A DNA stretch of 64,000 bases from Marmoricola endophyticus (GCF_014644415.1 NZ_BMKQ01000001.1:3175217-3239216); one strand, 5' to 3'. Counted from the stretch's first letter, positions 41,027-50,399 are shown. Notes: generated from the sequence alone by a model not told the origin. Made by a program: numbers and translations.

Positions 41027-42871
41027 ATGCACGCTCGCAGGACCCGCCTGACCACTGCTGCCGCGCTCGGCGCGAGCGCCCTGCTGCTGGCCGCGACCGG
41101 CGCACCCTCGCTGGCCAGCGGGCAGGAGCCCGCGCCCGGGGACCCCGGGCGCTACGAGCAGCTGCAGATGCTCTCGTTCAACGACTTCCACGGCAACCTG
41201 CAGGCGCCGAGCGGCTCCTCCGGGCGCACGGTGGTCGACCACCGGATCGACCCCGCCACCGGTCAGCCGGTCGACGTGACCCAGGACTCCGGCGGCGTCG
41301 AGTACCTCGCCACCCACCTCAAGCAGGCGCGCAAGGGCCACCAGGGTCGTACGGTCACCGTCGCGGCCGGCGACATCGTCGGTGCCAGCCCGCTGCTCTC
41401 GGCGGCCTTCCACGACGAGCCGACCGTCGACGCGATGAACAAGCTGGGCCTGGACGTCACCTCGGTCGGCAACCACGAGTTCGACGAGGGCTACAAGGAG
41501 ATCCAGCGTCTGGCGAACGGCGGCTGCCTGCCCGACGGCGACGGCGCGAACAACCAGAACTCCTGCCCGGACGGGAAGTTCCGGGGTGCGGACTACGACA
41601 TCCTCGCGGCCAACGTGAAGTACGCCGGCACCCAGCGCACGATCCTGCCGGCGTACGCGGTGAAGAAGGTCGGCGACGCCCGTATCGGCTTCATCGGCAT
41701 GACGCTGAAGGGCACCCCCGACATCGTCACCGCGGCCGGTGTGCAGGGCCTGCGGTTCACCGACGAGGTGACCACGGCCAACGCGGTCGCCCGGAAGCTG
41801 GTCAAGAAGGGCGTCAGCTCGATCGTCGTGCTGATCCACCAGGGCGGCGTGCCGACCACGCAGACCTACACCGACCCGGCGACGGGCAAGACCTCCCAGG
41901 TCAACCCGACGTACGACGCCGCCTGCGGCAAGGGCGCCTCGCTCGACCCGGCCGCCTCGCCGATCCTCGACATCTCGAAGCGCTTGGACCCCTCGATCGA
42001 CATGGTGGTCTCCGGGCACACCCACCAGCCGTACGTCTGCGACGTCCCCGACCCCGCCGGGAACCCGCGGATGGTGACCTCGGCCAGCTCGTTCGGGCGC
42101 CTGTTCACCGACACCGAGCTGACCTACGACCGGCAGACCCGCGACATCGTGCGGACCTCGGTGCACGCCACCAACCAGGTGGTCACCCGCGACGTGCGCA
42201 AGGACCCGGCGCAGACCAGCCTGATCGAGCGGTTCACCGCGCTGGTGCGCCCGATCGCGGCGAAGGTGCTCGGCACCATCTCGACCGACGTCAACCGCAC
42301 CCCGAACGCCGCCGGCGAGACCGCGCTGGGCGACCTGATCGCCGACGCTCAGCTGGCCGACCCGTCCGTGGTGACCGGCGGCAAGACGCCGGTCGTCGCG
42401 TTCATGAACCCCGGCGGCGTCCGCGCCGACCTGACGTACGCCAACAGCCCGTACGGCGAGGCCCCCGGGGAGGTCACCTACGACGAGGCGTTCACGGTGC
42501 AGCCGTTCAACAACTACCTGGTCTCCCTCGACCTGACCGGTCAGCAGATCTACGACCTGCTCGCCCAGCAGGTGACCGGTGCCAACGCCGGTGCGCCGAA
42601 GGTGCTGCAGGTCTCGAAGGGCTTCGCCTACCGCCTCGGTGCGAGCGGCGCGGTGGACGGCTCGGTGACGCTGGACGGGCAGCCGGTCGACAAGGGTGCG
42701 ACGTACCGGGTGGTGACCAACAACTTCCTCGCCGGTGGTGGCGACGGGTTCCCGGCGTTCACGCAGGGTCAGGACGTCTACTTCGGGGGCCTGGACATCG
42801 ACGCGTTCGCGGCCTACCTGACGAGCGTCTCGCCGTACACGCCGCCGGCGCTGAACCGGATCACCCGGTAG
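41027..42871 (+). CDS. Secreted bifunctional metallophosphatase/5'-nucleotidase
   Basis: 614 residues, ATG behind GCAGGAGA. A signal peptide (ARRTRLTTAAALGASALLLA, cut near residue 31) leads to a calcineurin-like metallophosphatase domain. Its metal ligands are in LSFNDFHGNLQ, AGDIVGASPLL, VGNHEFDEG, IHQGG and VSGHTHQPY. The C-terminal 5'-nucleotidase domain carries FMNPGGVRADL and VTNNFLAGGGDGFPAF. It releases phosphate and nucleosides from nucleotides outside the cell. It is one of four phosphoester hydrolases in the window. Convincing PHO-box units are not seen in its upstream region. Confidence 0.92.
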   Translation: MHARRTRLTTAAALGASALLLAATGAPSLASGQEPAPGDPGRYEQLQMLSFNDFHGNLQAPSGSSGRTVVDHRIDPATGQPVDVTQDSGGVEYLATHLKQARKGHQGRTVTVAAGDIVGASPLLSAAFHDEPTVDAMNKLGLDVTSVGNHEFDEGYKEIQRLANGGCLPDGDGANNQNSCPDGKFRGADYDILAANVKYAGTQRTILPAYAVKKVGDARIGFIGMTLKGTPDIVTAAGVQGLRFTDEVTTANAVARKLVKKGVSSIVVLIHQGGVPTTQTYTDPATGKTSQVNPTYDAACGKGASLDPAASPILDISKRLDPSIDMVVSGHTHQPYVCDVPDPAGNPRMVTSASSFGRLFTDTELTYDRQTRDIVRTSVHATNQVVTRDVRKDPAQTSLIERFTALVRPIAAKVLGTISTDVNRTPNAAGETALGDLIADAQLADPSVVTGGKTPVVAFMNPGGVRADLTYANSPYGEAPGEVTYDEAFTVQPFNNYLVSLDLTGQQIYDLLAQQVTGANAGAPKVLQVSKGFAYRLGASGAVDGSVTLDGQPVDKGATYRVVTNNFLAGGGDGFPAFTQGQDVYFGGLDIDAFAAYLTSVSPYTPPALNRITR

Positions 42872-42934
42872 TCCCGAGCCTCGGACCGGGGACGACGGGG
42901 CACGTCGGTGCGACACGCCGTCGGCGTACCCGAT

Positions 42935-42950
42935 CCGAACACGCGTTCGG
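42935..42950. promoter_or_regulatory. LexA (SOS) box of recA
   Basis: CCGAAC-ACGC-GTTCGG is a perfect 6+6 palindrome matching the actinobacterial LexA box core GAAC-N4-GTTC. It lies 153 bp before the recA ATG at 43103. The rest of this 231-bp gap is leader without recognisable features. Confidence 0.9.
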
Positions 42951-43102
42951 GTACGTTCTGGATCCACAAGGAGTCCTGACGGGCATCTCCTCCACAGTCG
43001 CGACACGCCTCGCCGGGACTGTCGGAGGTCCCGCCTAGCGTCGCTCCTGATCAGTTCCAGACCCGCCACCCCACTGGCCGCGAGACGGCCCGAACCGGAC
43101 GG

Positions 43103-44224
43103 ATGAGCACCATGGCCGCACAGACCAAGAGCGCCGCGAAGACCGCCAGCGAGCGTCCCGCGAGCACCGACCCGAAGATGCAGGCGATCGACGCAGCGGT
43201 CGCCAACGTCGAGAAGCAGTACGGCAAGGGCGCAGTGATGCGCCTGGGCGACGAGACCCGTGCGCCGCTGGAGGTCATCCCCACCGGGGCGATCTCCCTC
43301 GACATCGCCCTCGGCCTGGGCGGCCTGCCGCGCGGTCGCGTCGTGGAGATCTACGGCCCGGAGTCCTCCGGCAAGACGACGGTCGCCCTGCACGCGGTGG
43401 CCAACGCCCAGCGCGCCGGCGGCATCGTCGCCTTCATCGACGCCGAGCACGCGCTCGACCCGGAGTACGCCCAGAAGCTCGGCGTCGACACCGACGCCCT
43501 GCTGGTCTCCCAGCCCGACTCCGGTGAGCAGGCGCTGGAGATCGCCGACATGCTGATCCGTTCCGGCGCGCTGGACCTGATCGTGGTCGACTCCGTCGCG
43601 GCGCTGGTGCCCCGCGCCGAGATCGAGGGCGAGATGGGCGACAGCCACGTCGGCCTGCAGGCCCGGCTGATGAGCCAGGCGCTGCGCAAGATGACCGGTG
43701 CGCTGAACAACTCCAAGACCACCGCGATCTTCATCAACCAGCTGCGCGAGAAGATCGGCGTCATGTTCGGCTCGCCCGAGACGACCACGGGCGGCAAGGC
43801 CCTGAAGTTCTACGCCTCCGTGCGCCTGGACGTGCGCCGCATCGAGACCCTCAAGGACGGTGGCGAGCCGGTCGGCAACCGCACGCGGTGCAAGGTCGTG
43901 AAGAACAAGGTCGCCCCGCCGTTCAAGCAGGCCGAGTTCGACATCATGTACGGCCAGGGCATCTCCCGCGAGGGTGGGCTGATCGACGTCGGCGTCGAGG
44001 CGGGCCTGGTCCGCAAGTCCGGCGCTTGGTACACCTACGAGGGCGACCAGCTCGGCCAGGGCAAGGAGAACTCCCGCGGGTTCCTGCGCGACAACCCCGA
44101 CCTGGCCAACGAGATCGAGAAGCGGATCCTGGAGAAGCTCGGCGTCGGCCCGAAGGTCGACGAGCCCGCCGAGGACTTCAAGGCGGACGTCCCCGGCATG
44201 GACCCCGACGGCATCGACTTCTGA
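43103..44224 (+). CDS. recA: Recombinase RecA
   Basis: 373 residues. RecA binds single-stranded DNA, pairs homologous strands and triggers LexA self-cleavage. Walker A is GPESSGKTT at residues 85-93, and the later [40 protein letters not shown] and the acidic end [12 protein letters not shown] are canonical. No intein is present. ATG 43112 is an alternative start three codons downstream. A LexA box lies upstream. Unlike in many actinobacteria, recX does not follow directly: 292 bp with two repeat copies intervene. Confidence 0.98.
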   Translation: MSTMAAQTKSAAKTASERPASTDPKMQAIDAAVANVEKQYGKGAVMRLGDETRAPLEVIPTGAISLDIALGLGGLPRGRVVEIYGPESSGKTTVALHAVANAQRAGGIVAFIDAEHALDPEYAQKLGVDTDALLVSQPDSGEQALEIADMLIRSGALDLIVVDSVAALVPRAEIEGEMGDSHVGLQARLMSQALRKMTGALNNSKTTAIFINQLREKIGVMFGSPETTTGGKALKFYASVRLDVRRIETLKDGGEPVGNRTRCKVVKNKVAPPFKQAEFDIMYGQGISREGGLIDVGVEAGLVRKSGAWYTYEGDQLGQGKENSRGFLRDNPDLANEIEKRILEKLGVGPKVDEPAEDFKADVPGMDPDGIDF

Positions 44225-44270
44225 GCCCCGTTCGCAGCGAGCGTGGTCGCCGCTCTGCCTGGGCTGCGGG

Positions 44271-44413
44271 GGTCTCGACGTCCCTTCGACGCGACGACCT
44301 CGTTCCTCAGTCGTCTGCTCAGGACACCGCCCCGCTCGCAGGGCTCGCACCGGCTCGACCACCGACAGGTGGTCGAGCCGTGAGGAGCGCTAGCGACGAG
44401 CGACGTCGAGACC
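44271..44413. repeat. Family-1 palindromic repeat between recA and recX
   Basis: 143 bp starting GGTCTCGACGTCCCTTCGAC and ending GACGTCGAGACC, with the inner pair CGGCTCGACCACC and GGTGGTCGAGCCG around six bases. It could form a long hairpin in the recA transcript and limit read-through to recX. Confidence 0.8.
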
Positions 44414-44434
44414 CGGCGAGACGAGAGGCGCGCG

Positions 44435-44491
44435 GGACCACCGAAGGTCGAGCAGCGAGCGAGCGCCAGCGAGTGAGTGGTCGTCGAGACC
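44435..44491. repeat. Partial family-1 repeat before recX
   Basis: A 57-bp fragment with GGACCACCGAAGGTCGAGCA and the typical end GAGTGGTCGTCGAGACC. It follows the full copy at 44271-44413 and ends 26 bp before the recX start. Confidence 0.6.
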
Positions 44492-44516
44492 GGCGACCGC
44501 GAGCCGAGAGGAAACC

Positions 44517-45059
44517 GTGACCCGACGCACCCAGCGACCACCCGCCGACGCGGACGACCTCGGCCCCGAGCCGGACCCGGAGTCGGTGGCGCGCACGATC
44601 CTGCTCGACCAGCTCACCGCGCAGGCGAAGAGCCGGCACGACCTGGCGGCCAAGCTCGCCCAGCGCGAGGTGCCGGCCGACGTGGCGACGAAGCTGCTCG
44701 ACCGGTTCGAGCAGGTCGGGCTCATCGACGACGAGGCGTTCGCCCGCTCCTGGGTCGAGCAGCGCCACCGTGGCAAGGGGCTCGCCCGGCGTGCCCTGGC
44801 CCACGAGCTGCGCCGCAAGGGCATCGACGACGAGGTGGCCGCCGAGGCGCTCGAGGAGGTCGACACCGACGACGAGGTCGAGGCGGCCCGTCAGCTGGTG
44901 CGCAAGAAGCTCCGGTCGGTGCAGGGGCTCGACGAGCAGAAGGCGGTGCGACGGCTGGTGGGCATGCTGGCCCGCAAGGGGCACTCGTCAGGCATCGCGT
45001 TCCGGGTGGTCCGTGAGGAGCTCGGAGCCGATCTGCGCGACCCCGAGCACGACACCTGA
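44517..45059 (+). CDS. recX: Regulatory protein RecX
   Basis: 180 residues, GTG start with GAGAGGA upstream. Three-helix RecX repeats are seen in RTILLDQLTAQAKSRHDLAA, DDEAFARSWVEQRHRGKGLA and RRALAHELRRKGIDDEVAAE. RecX binds RecA filaments and limits their activity. It is downstream of recA as usual, but separated from it by repeats. Confidence 0.93.
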   Translation: MTRRTQRPPADADDLGPEPDPESVARTILLDQLTAQAKSRHDLAAKLAQREVPADVATKLLDRFEQVGLIDDEAFARSWVEQRHRGKGLARRALAHELRRKGIDDEVAAEALEEVDTDDEVEAARQLVRKKLRSVQGLDEQKAVRRLVGMLARKGHSSGIAFRVVREELGADLRDPEHDT

Positions 45060-45067
45060 GCGTCGCC

Positions 45068-46198
45068 TCAGGGCAGTCGTCGCCGCATCGCGGCGACGCG
45101 CAGCAGCGCTGCGTACCACTGCGGCGTGAGCCGCCGCTGTGAGGCGGTCAGCGCGTCCACGACGGCGCGGCCCTGCTCGACGTCGCGGCCGGACGCCAGC
45201 AGCATGTCCATCCCCGCCTCGGCGGCGAGGACGGCACGCTGGCCGTCGTCGCCGTACGCCGAGAGCGAGCCGGCCTCCAGCGCGTCGGTGATGGTGACCC
45301 CGCCGAACCGCAGCCGGCCGCGCAGCTCGCCACGCAGCCACCTCGACGACAGCCCGGCCGGGCGATCGGCGTCCAGCGCGGGGTAGATCGCCCACGACCC
45401 CATCACCAGCTCCGCACCGCTGCGGACGACCTCGCCGAACGGTGCCTCGTCGACGCGGCGAAGCTCGGCGAGCGGGACGTCGAGGCGTACCGGCGTCAGG
45501 TCCGTGTTGGCACCGGCAGGTGCGGCGCCCAGCCCGGGGAAGTGCTTGAGCGTCGAGGCGACGCCGGTCCGGCGCTGCGCGGCGGCGAAGGCGGCCCCGC
45601 ACGTCGCCACCACGCGCGGGTCGCGGGAGAACGACCGCCCGAACTGGTCGTCGAAGTTGCCGGGCTCCCGGAAGACGTCGAGCACGGGGGCGAGGTTGAG
45701 GTTCATCCCGACCGAGCGCAGGTTGCGGCCGGCGCCGTCGCCGGCGATCCGTGCCGCGGTCGCGGGGTCCGGGGAGGCGCCGACCTGCTTGGCGGACGGC
45801 TCGGGCGCACCGGGGAGGCGACGGACGGTGCCGCCCTCCTGGTCGGTCGTCAGCACGAGGGGGAGCCCTCGAGCGGGACCGGAGGCGTGAGCGGCGCGGA
45901 GCCGGCGGCACGCCTCGGCGACGGTCGGCTTGTCCGGGATGTTCTCGCCGAAGAAGATCACCCCGCCGACCTCGCCGCGGGTGGCCGCGTCGAGCAGCGC
46001 CTGCGGGACGCTGGCGCCCGGGTACGACCAGATCACCCGCTGTCCGGCCTGCTGTCGCGCGGTCAGGTGCGTGAGCGAGGCGACGGAGGTCGCCTCGGCA
46101 CCCTCGCGCGCCGCGCCCGTACGAGCGACGACGCCGGCCGCGCCGAGGGTGCCGATACCGCTGAGGAGCGTGGTCCGCCGAGTCAGGCCCGAGTCCAT
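45068..46198 (-). CDS. Exported glycoside hydrolase family 3 protein (NagZ-like)
   Basis: 376 residues, ATG 46198 with GAGGGG upstream. A twin-arginine signal is visible (LTRRTTLLSGIGTLGAAGVV). The GH3 N-terminal barrel has GVIFFGENIPD, LVLTTDQEGGTVRRLPGAPE, LNLAPVLDVFREPGNF, STLKHFPGLG and FGGVTITDALEAGSL. The KH-F-PG-G pattern places it with beta-N-acetylhexosaminidases of the NagZ type, which act on cell-wall sugars. Only the N-terminal barrel domain is present. It converges with recX. Confidence 0.87.
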   Translation of the reverse strand: MDSGLTRRTTLLSGIGTLGAAGVVARTGAAREGAEATSVASLTHLTARQQAGQRVIWSYPGASVPQALLDAATRGEVGGVIFFGENIPDKPTVAEACRRLRAAHASGPARGLPLVLTTDQEGGTVRRLPGAPEPSAKQVGASPDPATAARIAGDGAGRNLRSVGMNLNLAPVLDVFREPGNFDDQFGRSFSRDPRVVATCGAAFAAAQRRTGVASTLKHFPGLGAAPAGANTDLTPVRLDVPLAELRRVDEAPFGEVVRSGAELVMGSWAIYPALDADRPAGLSSRWLRGELRGRLRFGGVTITDALEAGSLSAYGDDGQRAVLAAEAGMDMLLASGRDVEQGRAVVDALTASQRRLTPQWYAALLRVAAMRRRLP

Positions 46199-46253
46199 GC
46201 CCCTCACGGTGACGAAGCGGAGCGCCCGGGTCAACCTGCCACCCCGGGGTCCG

Positions 46254-47951
46254 TCAGACCGTGCCGGCCTGCCCGATCGTGTCCTTGATGATCTGGGCGT
46301 CGCTGCGCGGCGTGGCGGCCCGCATCGGGCTGGGCACCGGCGTGCTCGAGACCTGCTGGAGCCCGGGGGAGCGGTCCTCGATGGCGTACGTCGCCCGGGT
46401 GAGGACCGGCTGGTCCTTGACCGAGACCTTCGGCACGACCCGGTAGTCCGCACTCATCGAGTCGGGCGTGATCAGGGTGTTGACGTAGCCGCGCAGGTTG
46501 GTCCAGAACCGCAGGTTCGGGTTCTGGGGGAACCACGGGTGCTCGCCGGTGGGGGAGTCGTACCCGTCGCCACCGCTGGTGATCGAGGACGTGACCAGCT
46601 CCGAGCCGACCGTGCGCGGGTTGTCGGCGGCGTAGTCGTCGTACAGGTCGGAGCCCCAGTGCGCGTGCACGTCGCCGGTCAGGACGACGGGGTTGCGCAC
46701 GCCGGCGTCGACGAAGCCCCTGGTGATCCGGTCGCGGGAGCCGACGTAGCCGTCCCAGGCGTCCATCGAGGTCACGGTCACCGGTCCGGCGTCGGAGTCG
46801 CGCTGGGCGAAGAACACCTGCTGGCTGATCAGGTCCCAGCGCGCGGAGGACTCGCGGAAGCCGTCGAGCAGCCACTTCTCCTGGGTGTCGCCGGTGATCG
46901 AGCGCTTGGGGTCGTACGCCGCCGGGCAGGCGTCGTAGCCGTCGTCGCAGGCCTGGTCGTCGCGGAACTGGCGGGTGTCGAGCACGTGGAAGGTGGCCAG
47001 TCGACCCCAGTGGCGGCGGCGGTAGGCCTGGATGTGCGGACCGTTGGGCACGGAGGTGCGCCGCAGCGGCTGGTTCTCGTAGTACGCCCGGAACGCGTCG
47101 CGACGCCGCTGCCGGAACCCCGCCTGGTCCTCGGGGTGCTCGGGGGTGAAGCCCGCCCAGTTGTTGTCGACCTCGTGGTCGTCGAAGACCGCGAGCCACG
47201 GGGCGACCGCGTGGGCGGCGCGGAGGTCGGGGTCGGTGCGGTACTGCGCGTAGCGCTGGCGGTAGCCGGCCAGCGTGGTGGTCTCCGGTCCCGCGTGGTC
47301 GCGGACGTTCCCGGAGTCGGCGACGTAGGCGTTGGCCGTGTACTCGTACTGGTAGTCGCCCAGGTGCAGGATCAGGTCGGGCCGGTCCTCGGCCAGCCCG
47401 CGGTAGGCGGTGAACCAGCCGTGCTCGAACTGCGAGCAGGACACGAACGACATCGCCAGCGCGGTCGGCATCTTGTTCAGCGAGGGCGCCGAGAGCGAGC
47501 GCCCGGTCTCGGAGACGTAGCCCGCCGCACGGAAGCGGTACCAGTACTCGCGGCCGGGGCCGAGGCCGGTCACCTCGACGTGCACGGCGTGGGCCGACTC
47601 CGGTCCGGCGCTCACGGTCCCACGGCGTACGACGCGCCGGAACCGGTCGTCGGTCGCGACCTCCCACTCGACGTCGTACCGCTGCGAGGGCATGCCGCCA
47701 CGCCCGTTCGCGGCCAGCGGCCTGATCGCCAGGCGGGTCCAGATCACGAAGCCGTCGGGCTCGGGGTCGCCGCTGGCGACCCCCAGGGTGAACGGTGTCT
47801 GCGGCAGTGGAGAGGTGGCGGCCGAGGGGCGCAGGTCCGCCGGTGCGGCGCTGGTGCCGAGGACGCTGACGGCGCCGGCGGCCGCGACGACGCCGGCTCC
47901 GCGCAGGACGGTACGACGGGTGCTGGACAGCTGGGGTTCCCGAGAGGTCAT
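46254..47951 (-). CDS. PhoD-family alkaline phosphatase (copy 1)
   Basis: About 565 residues. A Tat signal is visible (STRRTVLRGAGVVAAAGAVS). An N-terminal beta domain (FTLGVASGDPEPDGFVIWTR) precedes the PhoD catalytic domain with SFVSCSQFEHGW, LILHLGDYQYEY, FDDHEVDNNW, HVLDTRQFRDDQACDD and VLTGDVHAHW. PhoD is a secreted calcium/iron phosphodiesterase and monoesterase. ATG 47951 is chosen; GTG 47960 is possible. Upstream on its strand GTTCACC, GTCCGTA and GTCCACT lie 11 nt apart, a possible weak PHO box. A second PhoD is at 57791. Confidence 0.92.
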   Translation of the reverse strand: MTSREPQLSSTRRTVLRGAGVVAAAGAVSVLGTSAAPADLRPSAATSPLPQTPFTLGVASGDPEPDGFVIWTRLAIRPLAANGRGGMPSQRYDVEWEVATDDRFRRVVRRGTVSAGPESAHAVHVEVTGLGPGREYWYRFRAAGYVSETGRSLSAPSLNKMPTALAMSFVSCSQFEHGWFTAYRGLAEDRPDLILHLGDYQYEYTANAYVADSGNVRDHAGPETTTLAGYRQRYAQYRTDPDLRAAHAVAPWLAVFDDHEVDNNWAGFTPEHPEDQAGFRQRRRDAFRAYYENQPLRRTSVPNGPHIQAYRRRHWGRLATFHVLDTRQFRDDQACDDGYDACPAAYDPKRSITGDTQEKWLLDGFRESSARWDLISQQVFFAQRDSDAGPVTVTSMDAWDGYVGSRDRITRGFVDAGVRNPVVLTGDVHAHWGSDLYDDYAADNPRTVGSELVTSSITSGGDGYDSPTGEHPWFPQNPNLRFWTNLRGYVNTLITPDSMSADYRVVPKVSVKDQPVLTRATYAIEDRSPGLQQVSSTPVPSPMRAATPRSDAQIIKDTIGQAGTV

Positions 47952-47984
47952 GGCGCTCACGCTGGGACACGAGGGTTCGCGGGG

Positions 47985-48013
47985 AGTGGACGCCGTACGG
48001 ACGGCAGGTGAAC
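47985..48013 (-). promoter_or_regulatory. Possible degenerate PHO box before PhoD copy 1
   Basis: Read on the minus strand: GTTCACC (48013-48007), GTCCGTA (48002-47996) and GTCCACT (47991-47985), each starting 11 nt after the previous. Only the first unit matches the PhoP consensus fully (7/7); the others match three and five of seven. It lies 34 bp before the ATG. Confidence 0.35.
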
Positions 48014-48040
48014 GGCACTCAGCCAGTTCCCGCACGCGGT

Positions 48041-48145
48041 GGTCTCGACGTCCCTTCGACAGGCTCAGGACACCGCCTCGCCGCGCTCGGTTCGGGCTCG
48101 ACCACCTCGGGTGTGGGGTGGTCGAGCAGCGAGCGCGTCGAGACC
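48041..48145. repeat. Family-1 palindromic repeat
   Basis: 105 bp from GGTCTCGACGTCCCTTCGAC to GCGTCGAGACC, with the inner pair GGCTCGACCACC and GGTGGTCGAGC. It lies between the divergent PhoD and hotdog genes, close to both promoters. Confidence 0.8.
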
Positions 48146-48199
48146 CGCCGCGTACGAGCGGCTCCACAGACGTGGTTACTCGCAGGTAACCTCGCTCGC

Positions 48200-48664
48200 A
48201 TGAGCAGGGTCCTCTCGCTGTACAACCGGCTCGCGCCACTCCCGCTCGGCAAGCGGCTGTTCTCCGCCGGCTTCGCGCTGAAGGCGCCGTACTTCGCCTC
48301 CGTGCGCCCGCGCTTCACGGTCGTCGAGCCGAACCACGTCGAGCTTGTCGTGCCGAACTGGATCGGCGTGCACAACCACATCGGCACCGTGCACGCGATC
48401 GCGCTGTGCAACGGGCTCGAGGCGGCGATGGGTGCCTTGGCCGAGTCGTCGATCCCCGCCGACAAGCGCTGGATCCCGAAGGGGATGGAGGTCTCCTACA
48501 CGGCGAAGGCGACCAGCGCGATCACCTGCATCGCCGAGACCGACCAGTCCCAGTGGGACGGCGAGGACCCCGACGTCGGGGTCCGCGTGCGCGGCGAGCG
48601 CACCGACGGCACGGTGGTCGTCGAGGGCGTCATCCGGCTGTGGGTCACCCCGCGGAAACCGTGA
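48200..48664 (+). CDS. Hotdog-fold protein (DUF4442 type)
   Basis: 154 residues. It starts SRVLSLYNRLAPLPLGKRLF and has the thioesterase-like hotdog core HNHIGTVHAIALCNGLEAAM followed by IPKGMEVSYTAKATSAITC. The family is related to PaaI/DUF4442 acyl-CoA thioesterases; substrate unknown. ATG 48200 is the only start consistent with the domain. It lies upstream of a tiny proline-rich gene and miaB on the same strand. Confidence 0.82.
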   Translation: MSRVLSLYNRLAPLPLGKRLFSAGFALKAPYFASVRPRFTVVEPNHVELVVPNWIGVHNHIGTVHAIALCNGLEAAMGALAESSIPADKRWIPKGMEVSYTAKATSAITCIAETDQSQWDGEDPDVGVRVRGERTDGTVVVEGVIRLWVTPRKP

Positions 48665-48711
48665 CCCGATAGGTTCGTACGGGCAACGACGTCCACCGCT
48701 GAGGAGAAGTC

Positions 48712-48849
48712 GTGACCGCACCGCCGATCGAGCCCGCCCCCGTGCCCGACCCGCTGGCTCCCGTACCCGAGCCGCGACCGGTCCCGAGCCCGGGACCCGA
48801 GCCGGTCGGACCGGAGCCGACACCGGCCCCGCAGCCCGTCGGTCCCTGA
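48712..48849 (+). CDS. 45-residue proline-rich peptide
   Basis: GTG 48712 with GAGGAGA eight bases upstream, stop TGA 48847-48849. The 45 residues consist mostly of Pro, Glu, Val and Ala in a repeating PEP/PVP pattern (for example [20 protein letters not shown]), with no hydrophobic segment. The good ribosome binding site and the placement 47 bp before miaB support a real gene, but low-complexity composition in GC-rich DNA could arise by chance. Function unknown. Confidence 0.5.
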   Translation: MTAPPIEPAPVPDPLAPVPEPRPVPSPGPEPVGPEPTPAPQPVGP

Positions 48850-48895
48850 GCGGAGCGAGTGGCCGCTCGCGCACGTCGCCTATCGTTGTCCGGCG

Positions 48896-50392
48896 ATGAG
48901 CGCCCCCACCACCGAGCAGACCGCCGAGCAGGCCGCAGGGCCGCGCACGTACGAGGTGCGCACCTACGGCTGCCAGATGAACGTCCACGACTCCGAGCGG
49001 CTGACCGGGCTGCTGGAGGACGCAGGCTACGTCGCCGCGCCGGCCGACGAGACCGCCGACGTCGTCGTGTTCAACACCTGCGCGGTGCGGGAGAACGCCG
49101 ACAACCGGCTCTACGGCAACCTCGGGCACCTCGCGCCGGTCAAGGCCGAGCGGCCGGGCATGCAGATCGCGGTCGGCGGCTGCCTGGCCCAGAAGGACCG
49201 CGGGGAGATCACCCGTCGCGCGCCGTGGGTCGACGTCGTCTTCGGCACCCACAACATCGGCTCGCTGCCGGTCCTCCTCGAGCGGGCCCGGGTCGCCGAG
49301 GAGGCCCAGGTCGAGATCGAGGAGTCGCTCGAGGTTTTTCCGAGCACGCTCCCCACGAAGCGGGAGTCGGCGTACGCCGCCTGGGTCTCGGTCTCGGTCG
49401 GGTGCAACAACACCTGCACGTTCTGCATCGTCCCCGCGCTGCGCGGCAAGGAGAAGGACCGTCGCCCCGGCGACGTCCTCGCCGAGATCGAGGCCCTCGT
49501 GGCCGAAGGCGTCAGCGAGGTGACGCTCCTCGGGCAGAACGTGAACACCTACGGCGTCGAGTTCGGCGACCGGCTCGCCTTCGGCAAGCTGCTGCGGGCC
49601 TGCGGTGAGATCGACGGGCTCGAGCGGGTGCGCTTCACCTCTCCGCACCCGTCCTCGTTCACCGACGACGTGATCGAGGCGATGGCGCAGACCCCGAACG
49701 TCATGCCGCAGCTGCACATGCCGCTGCAGTCCGGGTCGGACGCCGTGCTCCGGGCGATGCGCCGGTCCTACCGCCAGGACCGGTTCCTCGGGATCATCGA
49801 CCGGGTGCGCGCCGCGATGCCGGACGCCGCGATCACCACCGACATCATCGTCGGCTTCCCGGGCGAGACCGAGGCCGACTTCGAGCAGACCCTGCACGTG
49901 GTCGAGCAGGCCCGGTTCGCCAGCGCGTTCACGTTCCAGTACTCCAAGCGCCCTGGCACGCCCGCCGCGGACCTGCCGGACCAGATCGACCCGGCACTCG
50001 TGCAGGACAGGTACGAGCGCCTGGTCGAGGCGGTCAACCGGATCGCCTGGGAGGAGAACCAGCGCCAGCTCGGCCGCCGCGTGGAGCTCCTGGTCGCCGA
50101 GGGCGAGGGCCGCAAGGACCAGACCACCCACCGGCTCTCCGGCCGGGCGCCGGACAACCGGCTGGTGCACTTCACGCCGGTCGACGAGGCGGGCGCGACG
50201 GTCGACGTACGACCCGGCGACCTGGTCGAGACGACCGTGACGTACGCCGCGCCGCACCACCTGGTGGCCGACGGGGCGGTCCGGGTGCGGCGTACCCGGT
50301 CCGGCGACGCGTGGGAGCTGCGCAACACGGCGCCCACCGCGCCGGACACCCGCGTCTCGCTGGGGCTGCCGACGGTCGGGCTCCCGGCCTAG
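48896..50392 (+). CDS. miaB: tRNA-2-methylthio-N6-dimethylallyladenosine synthase MiaB
   Basis: 498 residues. This radical-SAM methylthiotransferase modifies i6A37 of tRNA, the product of MiaA. The N-terminal cluster ligands are C26 (YGCQMN), C62 ([10 protein letters not shown]) and C96 (VGGCLAQ). The radical-SAM ligands are C170, C174 and C177 (CNNTCTFC). A C-terminal TRAM domain follows ([20 protein letters not shown]). miaA lies 0.8 kb downstream, with three small genes on the other strand between them. Confidence 0.97.
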   Translation: MSAPTTEQTAEQAAGPRTYEVRTYGCQMNVHDSERLTGLLEDAGYVAAPADETADVVVFNTCAVRENADNRLYGNLGHLAPVKAERPGMQIAVGGCLAQKDRGEITRRAPWVDVVFGTHNIGSLPVLLERARVAEEAQVEIEESLEVFPSTLPTKRESAYAAWVSVSVGCNNTCTFCIVPALRGKEKDRRPGDVLAEIEALVAEGVSEVTLLGQNVNTYGVEFGDRLAFGKLLRACGEIDGLERVRFTSPHPSSFTDDVIEAMAQTPNVMPQLHMPLQSGSDAVLRAMRRSYRQDRFLGIIDRVRAAMPDAAITTDIIVGFPGETEADFEQTLHVVEQARFASAFTFQYSKRPGTPAADLPDQIDPALVQDRYERLVEAVNRIAWEENQRQLGRRVELLVAEGEGRKDQTTHRLSGRAPDNRLVHFTPVDEAGATVDVRPGDLVETTVTYAAPHHLVADGAVRVRRTRSGDAWELRNTAPTAPDTRVSLGLPTVGLPA

Positions 50393-50399
50393 CCGGACC

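Noticed and set aside
40991-44362. 1123-codon minus-strand frame opposite the 5'-nucleotidase and recA
   Set aside because: Antisense shadow of two well-identified genes; no family motif and typical mirrored composition.
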